Shown in pieces: positions 1-15,600 of a stretch of 64,000 bases of DNA. The position numbers and the translations under genes are program-made. The notes under the pieces are model-generated. The model searched no databases. It was given only the letters and a program-made list of their open reading frames with translations, and was not told the DNA's origin. Numbering within the stretch: the first letter of the stretch is position 1; every line of letters starts with the position of its first letter. This stretch comes from Lingula anatina (lineage: Eukaryota > Brachiopoda > Lingulata > Lingulida > Lingulidae). The stretch spans positions 248,001 through 312,000 of the forward strand of contig NW_019775846.1 in NCBI RefSeq assembly GCF_001039355.2, given 5' to 3'.

Positions 1-16
1 TTTATTCAAATTTTAG

Positions 17-159
17 CTTCAAGCTCTGATGTCTAGTAAAGGGAATCTGGGATCTGGTCAGCGTGCCTTTGAACAAGCTGTGGAGAAGACATGGGCAAAT
101 ATCAAGTGGATGCAGGCCAATGAACAGAAACTGGGAGATTGGCTGAAAAGTGGAGGAAT
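17..159 (+). CDS. M1 aminopeptidase unit 1, terminal exon only
   Basis: This 143-nt exon follows an acceptor at 15-16 (ttttag) and ends at a GTAAGT donor at 160. It encodes the end of the ERAP1-C-like helical C-terminal domain, with [20 protein letters not shown]. The exon matches exon 20 of units 2 and 3 almost base for base. It ends in phase 2 and joins in frame to 520. The rest of this unit lies upstream of the window. If the intron were retained, the frame would stop at once (ATG TAA). Confidence 0.85.
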
Positions 160-3100
160 GTAAGTGTTGTGAACAAGGTTGAGGAGATTATTGCGATTCC
201 CTGAGTCCTAGAATCTTATGTGATTTATATGATTTATAGAAGAATTATACGATCACTGTTTTGAGATATGTACTGTAATATGATAGGTGAATTGATTTAT
301 TTGAACCTACTACACTAACACAGAACACTAAAGAGAGAGAGATTTAATGGGGCCCATTTTATAGTGGTGTCAACAAAAGGAATTAGTCGGCTGCCTTTTA
401 GAAACCTGGGGATGATGATAAATATGTGTGTGCATATCATGCATGACAAAAATTAACTGACCACATTCTTAAGTAATTAAGAAAAGCAGTTTCATATGTT
501 TTGTTTTTCTTTCCTGCAGAACTCCGGACCCTGGAACTTCAAATGATGTCCGTCTGCCTTCTACCTTACATCCAGTGTACTATAAACTAGATCTAAAACC
601 TGATATTTATGGAAATGACCCAGAACACTTCAACTTTTCTGGATCAGTAGAAATCACCATTTTCTGCAATGAAAGCACACTACAAATAAAACTTCACAGC
701 AATAAGCTGACCATCCCTGAAAATGATGTGAAATTAATGGATGAAAACGGAGTCCGATTAGATATATCAAACACCGAAATGGACACTGAAAATCAGTTTT
801 TCATTCTAAATCTGCCACATGTTCTTGAAAAAGGAAAAAATTACACATTAAAGATGAAGTTTGAAGGACCATTAAAGGATGACCTGACTGGACTTTACAG
901 AAGTCAGTATTTCAGTACTGCAAAGAATAAGACAGTGTAAGTTGTTTAATTCACACACTGATTTTCTGTTCATTTCTTGATATTGGTTAAAAATTTTTCC
1001 ATAACTGTAACAGATATTGATAGAGTGAAATTAAATGCAAGAATTTGTGTTGAGTAAGTTTCTTGATTACTTTATCATGGATGTTATCTTTGTCAGTTAA
1101 AAGTAGAATTATTGTTTGAAGTTGCATAGATTCCAATAATTCAGAATAACTTATCTGATAGCAATAAAATTGCATAAACAGTCTGACTGTTATGGTTTGA
1201 GGAGACATTATATTCTGTGTTCTCTTCAGCCACATTGCCACCACCCAGATGCAGCCTACAGATGCCAGAAAAGCTTTCCCCTGCTTTGATGAACCTGCAT
1301 TTAGAGCTGTCTTTGAAGTGACTCTGTGGAGAAAAGACCCCATGAAATCCTTGTCCAACATGCCTATCAGAAATACTACGACTCAGTAAGAACTGACAGT
1401 GCTCTACATTTTCATTTATGCTGATGAAAATATTAAGATTGACGAGAATAAAATTAAAAAAATAGTTTCATCCCAGAAAGGAATCAGAAAGACTAGAAGA
1501 ATCTGAAAGGTTTCAATGATAAACACTTTTTGTTTTGATATGAAATTAATAGGTAAAATAGCTTAAAGTATGTAACTAATGCCTAATAAAAATGTAAATT
1601 TGTATATCGATATAACTTGATTTCATTTGAGTTGTCACTTATTCACATAATTTTATTTTTACTTAATTCTGATTGATCTATTTTTGATCTATTTTTACTA
1701 CTGATCTTTATCTGGAAGCAATTCTTTTTTTAATTTCAGATCAGGTGGATGGATTGCAGATCATTACCTCCCCACCCTTAAAATGTCCACATACCTCCTG
1801 GCTTTCATTATATGTGATTTTGACTATGTCGAAAATACCACATCCAGAAACACAATAGTGAGTAGTAAAATTAAAAAACCCAATCCTCATACATTCTGAC
1901 TATTAGTTTTTGTATAAGATTGACTGCATTCAGTTTTTGTGATGTAACAGGTGAGCCTGTATTATAGATAAGTCTGTATTAAGATAAAAAAAAACATTAC
2001 TTATAGAGATAATAATTAAGTAGGTAAGTCTGAATTAAAATTATAGAGCTAGCAAAACATGTACATGTGGACAGGATGTGGATAGTTGTGGGAAGAAAAG
2101 GATAGTCAAGTAACCAAGCATGCAGTTGTCTAAGGGCAATAAACGCACCCTTAGTTTCAGGGAGCTGACAGGTATAAGCGATATTAAGAGATAAGTTTCC
2201 AGTAGACAGTGAAACTTGGGGTGTATTTTTAAGTCACTTTTTGAGTTTTTATTTATAAGAAATAGGAAATTTATTCATAGCAATATCTGTTTCATGCTTA
2301 CAGGTCAGAGTCTGGGCCAGACCTGAAGCTAAGGACCAGGCATACTATGCACTGGATGCTGGAGTACGCATACTGGAGTACTTTGAAGGCTATTACAACA
2401 TTACATTCCCTCTACCAAAGCAAGGTAAGGACAGAACCCTTTTATGAAGCAAATATGACTGCAATATTTGTATTTCAAAATCCTCTAAGATATTTAATAT
2501 TTGAGACATATAAAAAAGGAAATATCTTTTCTGTGAAAAAGAATAATATACCTGACTTGTGAATAATATTTTTATTCTGATTCAATTGGGAAAAGAGAAT
2601 AATAAATTTCTTTCTTCGTTAAACATTTCTCTGACTTTATTTCTGGAGTCTTGTCAAACTGGGGTCTGATTGATATCGTGAAGACAGCTGATATTAAATG
2701 TAAAAAAACTACTCTTTTTAGACATGATAGCTATCCCAGACTTTGCTGCTGGAGCCATGGAAAACTGGGGTCTGATCACTTACAGGGAGACGGCTGTTTT
2801 GTATGATCCTAAAGTGTCGTCTGCTGGCAACAAGCAGTGGGTCGCAGTGGTAGTGTCACATGAACTGGCCCATCAGGTAGGTAGATGAAAATGTCACACT
2901 GTAGTTAGTCCTGCATTTGTTGTTGTTGTTGTTTTGTACTAGCACATCCACTGTCTAAAGAGTCACCTGCTGGGAATGAGCAATGGGTAGCTAAGGTAGT
3001 CTTCCATGAATGAACAGATCAGTTGGGTATGGTATTCAAAGGATATGGTTGCAGAATATCTGTCCAAATGTCTGCCCTCATTGAAAATATGGTCATTGAA

Positions 3101-6100
3101 TTAAGAATGTTTATACACATTTTTAATGAACAATCATTTGTTTAGACATTTCAAATTTATTTTAGTTTAATCAAAAGTTATTACTGCTACTTGCATTTAT
3201 TTTTAGGTGCAAAATTTACTTCTCTTTATGAGATGATGCAAGTAAACAATTTTGTTTTCCAGTGGTTTGGCAACCTGGTAACTCCACTGTGGTGGGATGA
3301 CCTGTGGCTTAATGAAGGGTTTGCCAGCTATGTAGAGTACCTGGGAGTGGACTTCATAGAACCAACTTTCAAGATGGTAATTTGAAAGAATTTATTGTCA
3401 ATAAATTTGGAAGAAATAATTATCTTAAATACATTCATTTGTGATACTAGATTGTCATAAGTTATTCCAATCCCCCTCAGTAATTATTAGATTTTGTGGC
3501 TGTTTGGCTTTAGATAAGGTTCATGATGGATAATAACTAAAAAAGGACAAATTAGTCCAAACCCGATTTCATTTGGTACTTGGGTAAATTAAGTCCTTGA
3601 TTGATATGGTGGTAAAATTTTAGAAAAAGTAACCTATTAATTTTTTCATTGTATCAGATGGAGCAATTTCTTACCGAGGCCTTGCACGATGTGTTTGGTT
3701 ATGATGGCCTGGCCAACTCTCACCCCATCTATGTTCCTGTGGGACATCCTGATGAGATCAATGAGATATTTGACACAATATCATACAGCAAGGTCAGTTT
3801 TAACATGGATCTGATAGGATGAGAGAGTGGGAGTGGATTGAAGAGAAATTAATATGCAACTACTGGTATATGTGGCATTATGCAAAGCAACAAAAATCAT
3901 GTCGTTTTTCTTTCTTCTAGCTCAATCTATTGGTCATTTTGTTTGTCTCTTCAGCCTGCTTGTTTGTCCATGTATCTTTATTTCATTTTGGTAAATTCCA
4001 GGGTGCCTCTATTATAAGGATGATGAGTCACTTCTTGACAGAAGATCTATTCAGGAGAGGACTCACAGTAAGAGACATAAAGGATGTCATGGTGCTTTAA
4101 ATATCATGGAAAAAACTAAACTATTTAGAATTATTTGATATCTTTTCCTGATATGTCTGTATGGGGTATATGTCATGTTTCTGGTCCTGGGTTTGTGTTT
4201 AATCACTTCTTCCTGGACATTGCATCTTAGTACATATATATATAATGGTGAATACTTAAAAGATATTGCAGCATTATGATTTTTGCAATTTTTTTAAATT
4301 TAACCGTAAATATATTACAGTCACATGAGGTATTAAGATAAATTTGATTTACTTTTTTCTGTCAGCACTACCTTAATAGACATGCCTATGATGTTGCCAC
4401 ACATGATGACCTGTGGAATGCCCTCACTGAGGTAATGTGAATCACTGGGGAATTTTTGTGATTCTTTCACAAAATTATCAAAAAGACAATTTACTTTTAC
4501 AATTTTTTAGTAAAATAGTTCAAATATCCTGTGAAAAATTGTTTGATGATTGAAATTCATTGATGTTTACAAATAATTTTATTAAGACTTTTGTTTTTAA
4601 CTATTACTATGACACTCACTATACAGGGCCGTAGCCTGAGCAAAATGCCAGGGGGGGCAGTAAGCAGACACGAGGGGGCAAAGCCCCCGAGGGGGTGGGT
4701 GTGGAAAATTTTTAAAAAACTGTATGTATAATACTGCATTCTAGTGCATTTTAACTGTTATTTATTGCTCAATCAGAAGTCAAAAATTGTGGGTTCATTT
4801 TGCCATTTTGCCATATTTGCGCCTCAAATCCCAGGGGGGGCAGCTGCCCCCCCTGCCCCCCCGGAGGCTACGGCCCTGCTATAAAAGAATTCTTATTGCC
4901 ATTTCAGCAAACCCAAAAAGAAGGAGAACTCATGGATGTAAAGACAATAATGGACACTTGGACACTCCAGATGGGTTACCCAGTGGTCAAGATAAACAGG
5001 GACTACAGTGGACACTCAGCTACTGTGACACAGTCTCATTTTCTCATAGATCCAACTGTAGAACCAAACCCTAAATATCCTTCACCTTTCAAGTAAGTTG
5101 AATTCATCATCCTTCATTTGACTGTATTACAGATTGTTAACTTATGTTTTCTTAAAACGTTTTTCTTTGTTTATGGATTATAGCCAAAACTGCCTGATGA
5201 ACCTGACTGTATTATAGTATTTAAAAAGCCAAACCTTTTTAAACACAAACATATAACCAGCAAAGAACATTTCTTGCCTTACTGGTATTGTCTAGAAAAT
5301 AAAGATGTCTTGTTATTTTCTAACTAGCTACAAGTGGGAGGTGCCCCTAACCTTTACAACTTCTGTAAACCCACAGTGGGGTGGAACTGATATCAGGTGG
5401 ATGCATAAAAATGATGCAAACTGTGAGTTATAGTAAAACAATTTACATCTTGTCCATGGATATACTTGGTTTTAGATGTGTTATTTTCAAGAAAATTTGT
5501 ATAAGGAATAGAGAGGGTGTTATAATGTGTGTATACTAGAATTTTAATATCAGTATTACAAAAAAGATGAAAATAATGATAACAATTAGATAAATTAATA
5601 AATGTTGAATAGATCCCATGTTAAAATAATTAGAACTAATTTTCTGCGTAAAAATGACCAAGTAAAGGTAATCATTCCATGTGGAAAGATTAGATTTTGA
5701 ATATATAGATAAAGAATATCAATACTAACTAACTTTTGTTTGCCATACAGATTGTTGAATTACTTCTTGTTTCATCTTGTTTCATTAGTTATGCTCAATA
5801 CAACTGACTTGAATAATGTTGGAGATGATGGTTGGGTGATTGGCAATCTTCAGCAGTATGGCTACTACAGGGTCAACTATGACAGGAAGAATTGGGACAA
5901 CATTCTCAGTCAACTCCAAGATGATCACACGGTAACTTAACAATATTGCATTTGATTAGATACATTAGATTGCATTTGCCAAGATGATGGTGAATTATTT
6001 TAGAAATCCCAATATTAAAGTCACAGGGATATTGGATATTGGATTATTGTGGGTATATAAAGTGGTTCATGTCAATGATTTTGTAAAAATGTGTGAAGGT

Positions 6101-9100
6101 GTGATGGTTTTCTCCTTCCAGAAAATAAATGTGAAGAACAGAGCTCAGATCATTGATGATGTCTTCAACATAGGAAGGTAGTTGCATTTAGTTTTTTTGT
6201 CATTTGGTGTGTGGTGAAATCAATAAATATTTTCACTCCCTGTGAGACTTTTAAAATCTTTTCTTTATTTGTCTAGTAACATTCATCATTCATTCAACAG
6301 TTAGCTAGCATTTCATTTTGTTGGAATTCTTATGTTTCGATTAAAATTTTATTTTTGAATTTTTTTAGGAAGTAAATATTTCTGAATGGATAGTGAATAA
6401 AGTGATTAACTGTTCCCCTATACTCACAAATTGTTTCAATTCTAGTTCTGGCATGGACAGTGATGTGGATATAGTGCTGGCCATGGAGACCACCAAGTAC
6501 CTAGTCAAGGAGGTGGACTATATACCATGGGAGACTGCCCTGATAAGCATGGGACAGACTGACCGCATGCTGAGCAAAACAGGACTTTATGGCAATTACC
6601 AGGTAGAATACAGAGTGCAGAACTTGATTTTTTCTATTCTTTCCAAGTTCGACAGAATTACCAGATTTTGATTGTTGCTTCAATTTTTTCAAGGGACCAC
6701 TCTAGTGGGTTTGTGGAAGTTATTTACCAGAGTAGAAATAAAGCAGCAGTGGGTAGAGTACAAGAGCGTTTTCAATGCCCTGGCCGGGGATCTTCAGATA
6801 GCTTTTGTGAATTATCAGTTTTTATCAATTATGTGTAAGTTTACATAAATATACAGGAATCACCAGGAGTGGGAGATGAAGCTAGCATTCGGTCATGTGC
6901 TTTTCAGATTTTTTGTTACAAGTAATGTTGTATTTGTACATTTACAGCTCAGTGTTGTAATATTTAGAATCCTGCATTCCATTTTATTTTGATGACTGAT
7001 ATGATCAAATTACATGTAGTAGTAAAATGTGATTAAAGTTTTTACATTAATCAAAATTCTTGGCTTTATACTCATTTACAACTTTGTTTAAGTTATTTTT
7101 TTTAACCTTTCACCTTCTTTTGCAGAAATACATGTTAGGCCAGATATTACCTCTGTACAACAAAGTTGGTTGGGAGGATACTGGAGATCATATTGAACAG
7201 TATGTAATATTGCATTTATCTGTCAAAATCATAACAACCAACAAATCCTCCAGCACACACACAAGTACCATATCCTCTCAGGCTTGTAGCCAACAATTTT
7301 CAAAAAAGAGGCTCTTTTTGTGAAAAAGTGCTTCTCCACCCTTAGTTGACCCAAATCGACAAATAGAACCAAAGCCAAATTTTGATTCAGAAAGGACCAT
7401 TCCCTATCAGAAGGACAGCTCTTTGTAACTCCCTAAACTCCCTGCCTACAGGTCACTCCTCTCATTCCACCTCTTCAGCTAAAACATTTTTACTGAACAT
7501 ATTTAGGTACAACCGTATAAATGCCCTGTCAAAAGCCTGTGACTATGGACACCAGCCATGTAGAGACAAGGCTAGTGAGATGTTCACTGCTTGGATGCGT
7601 TCTGCTAATCCAGATATGAACAACCCGTATGTATCTTATTTAAATACTTTGTAAAATATTTTTCAGTGAAATTACTCATTGTGCACTTTTTTTTTTAAAT
7701 TAAGATTAAGATTATCTGGCTAAGATTATCTGTAAGCACAAAGTTATTATTTACTTTGCATTTTTGTTCATGGTGCTGATTTTGAATTATAGAATCATGT
7801 ATGTGTTCATTAAATTTAATGTTTTATTAAATATGGAAAAAGTAGTGTAATATAACTTTTTCAATGTTGAATTTTCTTAATTTTGCAGAATTGCCCCTAA
7901 CCTCAAGTCTCTGGTGTACTGCAATGCTATAAAAAATGGAGGCAGTGCTGAATGGAATTTTGCCTATGAGAGATACAAGAAGGCCAATGTAGCCTCCGAA
8001 CAATCAAAGCTGCTATATGGACTGTCTTGTAGCACTGAAACCTGGATTTTGAGCAGGTGAAAGGAAATCTGAACATTGTTTAGCTGAAAAGAAATAATGA
8101 ATTTATGGCAGATTGTGTTATCCAATAAGATGGGGCAAAACATATCAAGTGAAATTCATGCATACCTCATCCCTATTTTGCATCAGGTTTTTATATTCTG
8201 ATTTTGGTGGATAACTTTTTTTTTGGTTCGAAAACCATTTGTTTCATTTGTTTTAGGTCAGCAGTCAACAAAATAATCATTTAGTATTCTAGGCATGTGA
8301 GGCTTTTAATCCAAGTAGATTCAAGTTTCCTTGATAGAATATCCCCCAAATTATACTTTGTTTAATATGAAATTATATATAATTGATCAAAAAAAAGTTT
8401 GATGAATTGAAAAAAAAGTTCTTTTTAATGCACAGATATCTAGATTATGCCTTGACTCCAACTGAGGTACGAAAACAAGATGCCACATCAGTAATACGCT
8501 ATGTTGCAAGGAATCCAATAGGTAGATGTCTTGCCTGGGACTTCATAAGAGAGAAATGGACATATATTATTGGAGAGTAAGGAAATGTGTTGTTTTGTAT
8601 GATGTTTAATATGTTTTAGCATACTTTTACTACTGTCTATCAAAGCTACACCATCTTGGGTTCTGCCACAAAGGAACACTTACTAGATTGTAACTGTTTT
8701 TTAGGATGATCTGTTAAAATGTATTTTCATTTAAAACAGTTCCTGTTATAAACTTATAAAATAATGATTTGCTGTTATTACATTAGATTACTTGCTGTGA
8801 CAAGTGTTTTTCTATTGGTTTCAGTTATGGCAGTGGCTGGTCCTTCTCTGGCCTGATAGACAGCATCACTGGTAGCTTTAATACACAATTTGAACTGGAT
8901 CAGGTATAGAGTCAATTCTAGGAATGGAACTTTCCTGAAAAGCAATTTCAGTTTGTAAAACAAATTTTAGTCATCGTTTTTTCCTAAATGTGGTGTACAT
9001 AAATTGAAACTAAGCTGCTTGAGCATTTCTGTTTTGGTTTCCTACTTACAAATGTAACTCACAGTATTGTTCCTCTAGTAATATTTAATTTTACCGATAA

Positions 9101-9603
9101 GTTAAGTTTTAGGAATGAAAAGAATTTAATATATTTCAGATTTATACTAACACCATTTTCATTCCCTTTTCAGCTGAATGCATTTATCTCCAGCCATGAC
9201 AATCTGGGATCAGGTCAGCGTGCCTTTGAACAAGCTGTGGAGAAGACACAAGCAAATATCAAGTGGATGCAGGCCAATGAAAAGAAACTGGGAGAATGGC
9301 TGGCAGCAAATGTAGAGTAAGTGTCTTATCTGTCCAGAAAATGAAAGCAGCCTTAAAACAGATCAAATATCAGTCAACCAATCTTTTGTCTTTCACTGAT
9401 GATTTTCTTGTACTGCTTGAGATGGAGAATATATAATAAAACAAACAAACAGACAAACAAAAAAAGGGTACTTTTCACCAACTGGTTTCATTTGTATCAT
9501 TAGGTATCTTTTAATTGGTTGTCATAGAGGAGAACAATGGTTATATACTCAACAATAGGATTGTTGACACACACATGTATGCACGCACCCAAGCACGCAC
9601 GCA

Positions 9604-9644
<41 letters not shown>

Positions 9645-12600
9645 CTTCACAATATTATATTAACATGTTTTGTTACTTTTCATTTTTCTCTAGCCCCACA
9701 GATACAATAACCAAGCCCTCTGATGTCCGCCTACCCACCACCATGTTACCTAACTACTACAAGTTGTGGCTACGACCTGACATCTATGGCAGTGACCCTG
9801 AGACCTTCACCTTTGATGGTGTGGTGGAGATAACCATGCTTTGTAATGAAACCACCAAAGTCATCAAACTTCACACTAATAAACTAACCATCAATAGTGT
9901 GGAGTTGATGGAAACGGCTAACAATGCTAGTGTGGGTGGAATTACAAGAAGTGAAGACAAATCAAGACAGTTTTTGGTGATTAATGCACCAGAAAATTTT
10001 GTGGTTGGGAAAAACTACACTCTAAAGATAAACTTCACTGGGCCTTTGAAAGATGACTTAGCAGGACTGTACAGGAGTCAATATTTCAGCTCCACCAGAA
10101 ATGAGACTATGTAAGTATGCAATATCCCAAATTATATTTCTTAAATGAGTAAATTTATTGTTTATCATTTATAAATTAAATGCCAAAATTATAATGAAAA
10201 AGATAGATTGTACATAACTGAGTCCAAAATTGTAGAATTTGCAAAAATTTTGTTATGTGCACTTTCGTTTCTTAAATACCAGTAAATATAAATTTTGTCA
10301 CTTCAAAGTTCACGACTTCACTTCAAAGTTTACGTGATTTAACCCAGTCACAGATGGTAATTTAAGCCTGCATTAATTCCCTTAATAAAAAATAATTTAT
10401 CTTATAGCAATAAAAATTTATGTGGTTTTAAGGAGATTGTGTAACCATTTTTAGATATTATTTTCTGTGTTCTCTTCAGCCACATTGCCACCACCCAGAT
10501 GCAGCCCACAGATGCCAGAAAAGCTTTCCCCTGCTTTGATGAACCTGCATTTAAAGCTGTCTTTGAAGTGACATTGTGGAGAAAAGAACCCATGATTTCC
10601 CTGTCCAATATGCCTATCAGAAGTACTACAACACAGTAAGGATTTGGTTTGTAAAAGATTTACCAATTGTTTTAAATGTGGAGACATTCCTCTTTTGATT
10701 TCTTCTAACAGAAGGAAGTGCACAAATCAGAAGAGATGAAGTAACAAGTTCTTGTAAAAAATTTGTAAGTTTGAAAGGAGTTTTTTAAGAAGCAGTTTTT
10801 TTAACACATGATATTACATTCCATTAATGAAAAAGACAAACACCAATATGCCTGAAGTAAAGCAGTGACTTGGTATACGTAGTTAGTGTATATAAACCGA
10901 GATGCTACAACATGTTGAGTATATTTTACAGAGATGACTGGAAGCTGGACCACTACTTCCCCACTGTGAAGATGCCTACCTACCTGCTGGCCTTCATTAT
11001 CTGTGATTTTGTTTATGTTGAGAGAAACACAACAAGGAACACAGCTGTAATTCAATATATATTTTATGCAGTCATACTTTTACTTTGGTACACTTAATTG
11101 TTTCATTAGAGTTTGAATAGTAATAAGCAGTTTGTCACCAGAGATCACACAGCTATTGCTTACTTATTTAAAATTTTCTAAGAGGTTTTTGGAAAGATTA
11201 GAGCAGTTTTTTAAACATTTTAAAGTAATTTGTTTCACTGGCAATTTATTAAGGATTTCCTGTGAAAAACAGGCCCACTGAGACATGCATTTGAATTTTT
11301 TGTTTTTGCCTTTAATGTTTATATTCAAAAAGGATACCTTGGTAATGATTTCAAAACAAAATGAAACAAATTTAAAGAGAACTTTTAACTTGTCTTTCCT
11401 GTTGCCTGTAGGTCAGAGTTTGGGCACGACCAGAAGCCAAGGACCAGACAACTTATGCTCTAGATGCTGGGGTTGAAATACTTGAGTACTTTGAAGAATA
11501 CTATAACATAAATTTCCCTCTTCCAAAACAAGGTAAAGTTTCATAAAATTACACCTGTAATAATTGTTTATCAGTATATGACTACTTTATTCCTCATAAA
11601 AAGTCCCCCCCCCCCAAAAAAAAAAAAAACAATCCAAGACTTGGCAACTGCATGGAGTTGTGGAAAACTGAAATCTGATTACTAACATGGCAACTGCTCT
11701 GCTATATGATCCCAAGGTGTCATCTGCTGGTAATAAACATTGAACACTTCAATTTTTTTATTTAGACATGATAGCTATCCCAGACTTTGCTGCTGGAGCC
11801 ATGGAAAACTGGGGTCTGATTACTTACAGGGAGACAGCTCTTCTCTATGATCCTAAAGTGTCGTCTGCTAGTAATAAACAGAGAGTGGCAGTGGTTGTGT
11901 CACATGAACTGGCCCATCAGGTGGGTAGATTAAAGATGAAATTTTAAACTGAAAATGTACACAATACCACAAATAGATGTAGATAAACGTGGAAAAGTAT
12001 GCTTGCCTATGCATTGAAAAAAAGAAAAATGACAGTTGATCACAATTTTCCATTATAATATTTATTCATTTCTAAAATTTCCTTCAGTATTGAGATAACA
12101 TGTATATACAATTTGTCCAGTGATGTGTGTTATGCTTCCAGTGGTTTGGTAACCTTGTGTCTCCACTGTGGTGGGATGACCTTTGGCTTAATGAAGGATT
12201 TGCCAGCTATGTGGAATACTTGGGGGTGGACTTCTTTGAATTAACATGGAAAATGGTAATGATATATGGCTGGAATATATGAGAAGCAAAATTGTTTACA
12301 TAATAATTTATATATTTAAATTTGAAAATAAAGAGTACAGCGAAGGTGACCATAAGAAAGAAACTCTGTCTGTACTGATTCAGAAACAAACTTTTTTGAA
12401 TAGTTTGTAATGACATGCACAAATGGGGAAAATGGTGATCCAGAAACCATGTAAAAACAGTAATACAATAGGCCATATTAAGGCAATGTTGTCTCCAAGT
12501 ATGCTTACTTTTCCTGCAGTTATTTCAACAATTCAGACTATTAATCTTGGTCGAATTGTTTGGCATATTACCGTAATATGCATCTGCCTGTGAAAAGACA

Positions 12601-15600
12601 TTGAAAAAAAATGATGGTTGCATATAACATGAAGACTTTTTTTTTAAATAAATGGAACATATAACATAGGGAGTTTTTTTTTAAATAGATGGAACAGTTT
12701 TTAGTTGAAGATCTTGAGGATGTGTTCAAATTGGACGGCCTGGCCAACTCTCACCCCATCTATGTTCCTGTGGGACATCCTGATGAGATCAATGAGATAT
12801 TTGACAGGATCTCTTATGCTAAGGTATTGTTCCTTTGAAGGATATATTGAAAATTAATTGTTAATTGAGAGGTGTACAATGAAGGATATCCATGCAAAGC
12901 TGACAAATGTTACATTCATTCTTAAAAATTCCTGTAAGCATTTAGAAACATGAACAGCTTATTATCACATTTTATATTTCAGGGAGCATCAATTATACGC
13001 ATGATGAACAACTTTTTGACTGAGGAAGTGTTTAAAAAAGGCCTTACCGTATGTGTTTGAATGTTTTTCTTAATAAAATGTTTCTCAAGTTAAGAATATA
13101 TATAAATATATAATTGAGTAGCCTTGTGAGCATCATTATTAAAAATGACATAGATTTTGTTTGCACACATGTATTTTTCAATATCTAAAATTGAATTTTG
13201 TTTACCCAGCAAGACATGATAAATAATGCAAGTACTATTTTTCATTTCAACAGCGTTACCTTAACAGGCATGCCTATGATGTTGCCACACATGATGATTT
13301 ATGGGCTGCCCTCAGTGAGGTAAATTGATATTTAGCAGGCTGGCACCAACTGAAGCTTCAGTCATGTGCATTTATGTCCTGTTTCTGTAAATTACTTCCT
13401 TCATTTATTTTGTAAGGCATAGGAAGCATATTTATTTGTATTTATGGCTCAGTGCAAGACATGTTTTGATCTTCCCTATAATGTTGACATCTTTTGACAA
13501 AAAATAAGTAAAATGCAGTATTTGTGCTTCATAGAATTCAAAAAACCACAATTATAAGAGTGTAATTATTGATAGAGCAAATTATATTTTAATTTGAAAA
13601 AATTTAATTTATGCTTCTATTTTCTCAGCAAACCCGAGAAGATGGACACTCGGTGGATGTGAAGACAATAATGGACACTTGGACACTCCAGATGGGTTAC
13701 CCAGTGGTCAAGATAAACAGAACCTACAGTGAACAACCATCAACTGTATCACAGTCTCATTTTCTCATAGATCCAACTGTAGAACCAAATCCTAAATATC
13801 CTTCACCTTTTAAGTAAGTTGGAATTTATTCAGAAGATCTTTATTTCAAGTTGAAAAATACATTTAAAGATAGTCATTTAAATTTCAGGTCTTTTTTCAT
13901 AGTTTTGGTGGCTTTGTTAAAGGTCATTTCAAGATCCATGTTAAAACTATTTTCTCAATATTGATAATTTTTTCAGTTACAAATGGGAGATACCTTTAAC
14001 TCTCACCACAAGTAATTCTCCAATGTGGAATGGCACCATAAGATGGATGAATAAAAATGACAGTAAGACTGCATTTCTAACAAAAACTTATTTTTACCAG
14101 TTACACATTTTGCAGAATAATAAGGATTTAAAGTCTATAGCTTACCGGTAGATATTAAAAATCCTCCTCCTTTTTTCTTAGAATTTACCTCCATTTTCAT
14201 TGGAGTACACTATCAATTGTCATTTATACAGCAGGGAATTTCTGGTACATTTTTGATTGCAATCCTTCCACTGTGTTTCATTTTCATATTCATTGGCATT
14301 AACAAAGGTGCTTAGAACCATGTTCATGCTTGTGCTTTTATGTTTTAACAGTTAGTCTTAATACAACTGACTTGAATAATGTTGGAGATGATGGTTGGGT
14401 GATTGGCAATCTTCAGCAGTATGGCTACTACAGGGTCAACTATGACAGGAAGAATTGGGAAAACATTCTCAATCAACTGAACACTAATCACAGGGTAAGT
14501 GATATTCATGACATGGAAGAAATTAGACTGTATTCAGATTTAGTACTGTTATTTACTGTTTCTTTCCTGTTATGATAATGTTACGAGTGAACAGACAACT
14601 GTTATCAACAAAAACTTTGTAATGTCTAGACACCATCTGGTCAATATTTTTTTTTCAGATGATCCATGTGAAAAACAGAGCTCAAATTATAGATGATGCC
14701 TTCAACATAGCAAAGTAAGAATAATGAGTAGATATTTAAGATGATTTGATGTTTTTAAGGAAGAAAAACATATCTCAGCAAAATAAACTGTTTTTTTTTT
14801 TGTCTTATGTAAAGTATGAAGTAATATTTTGTGTTTTCTTCTAAAATATGAGGTACTCTTTATATTTAATTGTGTTATTCAGCTGTTAGTGAGTTGTATT
14901 TTTGAATGTCCTGTATGTACTGCTCAAAATGTGAATATAAAAGTCTAAATATGTGTTCTTTTAGTTCTGGCATTGATCCAGCTGTGGACATAGATCTTGC
15001 TATGCAGACAACCAAGTATTTGTCCAAAGAGACGGAGTACATCCCGTGGGAGGCAGCACTCTTGAATGTTGGTTACTTGGACATTATGATGAGCAAAACC
15101 CAACACTATGGAAACTACCAGGTATATCTTTCAAGTTCACTTCTGCAAGGTGCAGGATTACAATGAATTGTTGCTTTTGAGATGCCAACAGGTGCTATCA
15201 TTGTTGCCTTAAAAGAGCAATTATTTGGAAAACCAGCCAATATAAAATGGTAGGAACAGTCAATAGAATATATGAAATTGGTGTGAGGTTTACCCTGAGA
15301 AACCATAAACTCCGATGCACCAAATGGAAATGTTTATCTTTTCACTCAATGGTTTCTCAGGTTTGAAGAGGTTTGGTTGTATTCCTCATTTTTAGTGCCA
15401 TGAAATTATCCAGATATATCATCTAGTATTTCAAAGTCATTGATATACAAATGGATGTAGCTTAACATGTATATATCTTATTTCTATAGTAAGTTTTAAC
15501 AGTGAAAGTACAATTTCTATTGAGACATTGACTTAATTTATCTATTAATCTTAATATCAATCTTGTGATTTCCAGAAGTACATGTTGCGCCAGATTTTAC

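Noticed and set aside
4787-5096. Overlapping 95- and 98-codon ORFs near 4800
   Set aside because: They run from the inverted-repeat transposon into exon 10 of unit 2. The first half is transposon G/C runs.
9515-10114. 199-codon ORF starting in the intron before unit 3
   Set aside because: Its first part translates the (CA)n tract and intron; only the part from 9694 is coding, as an internal exon.
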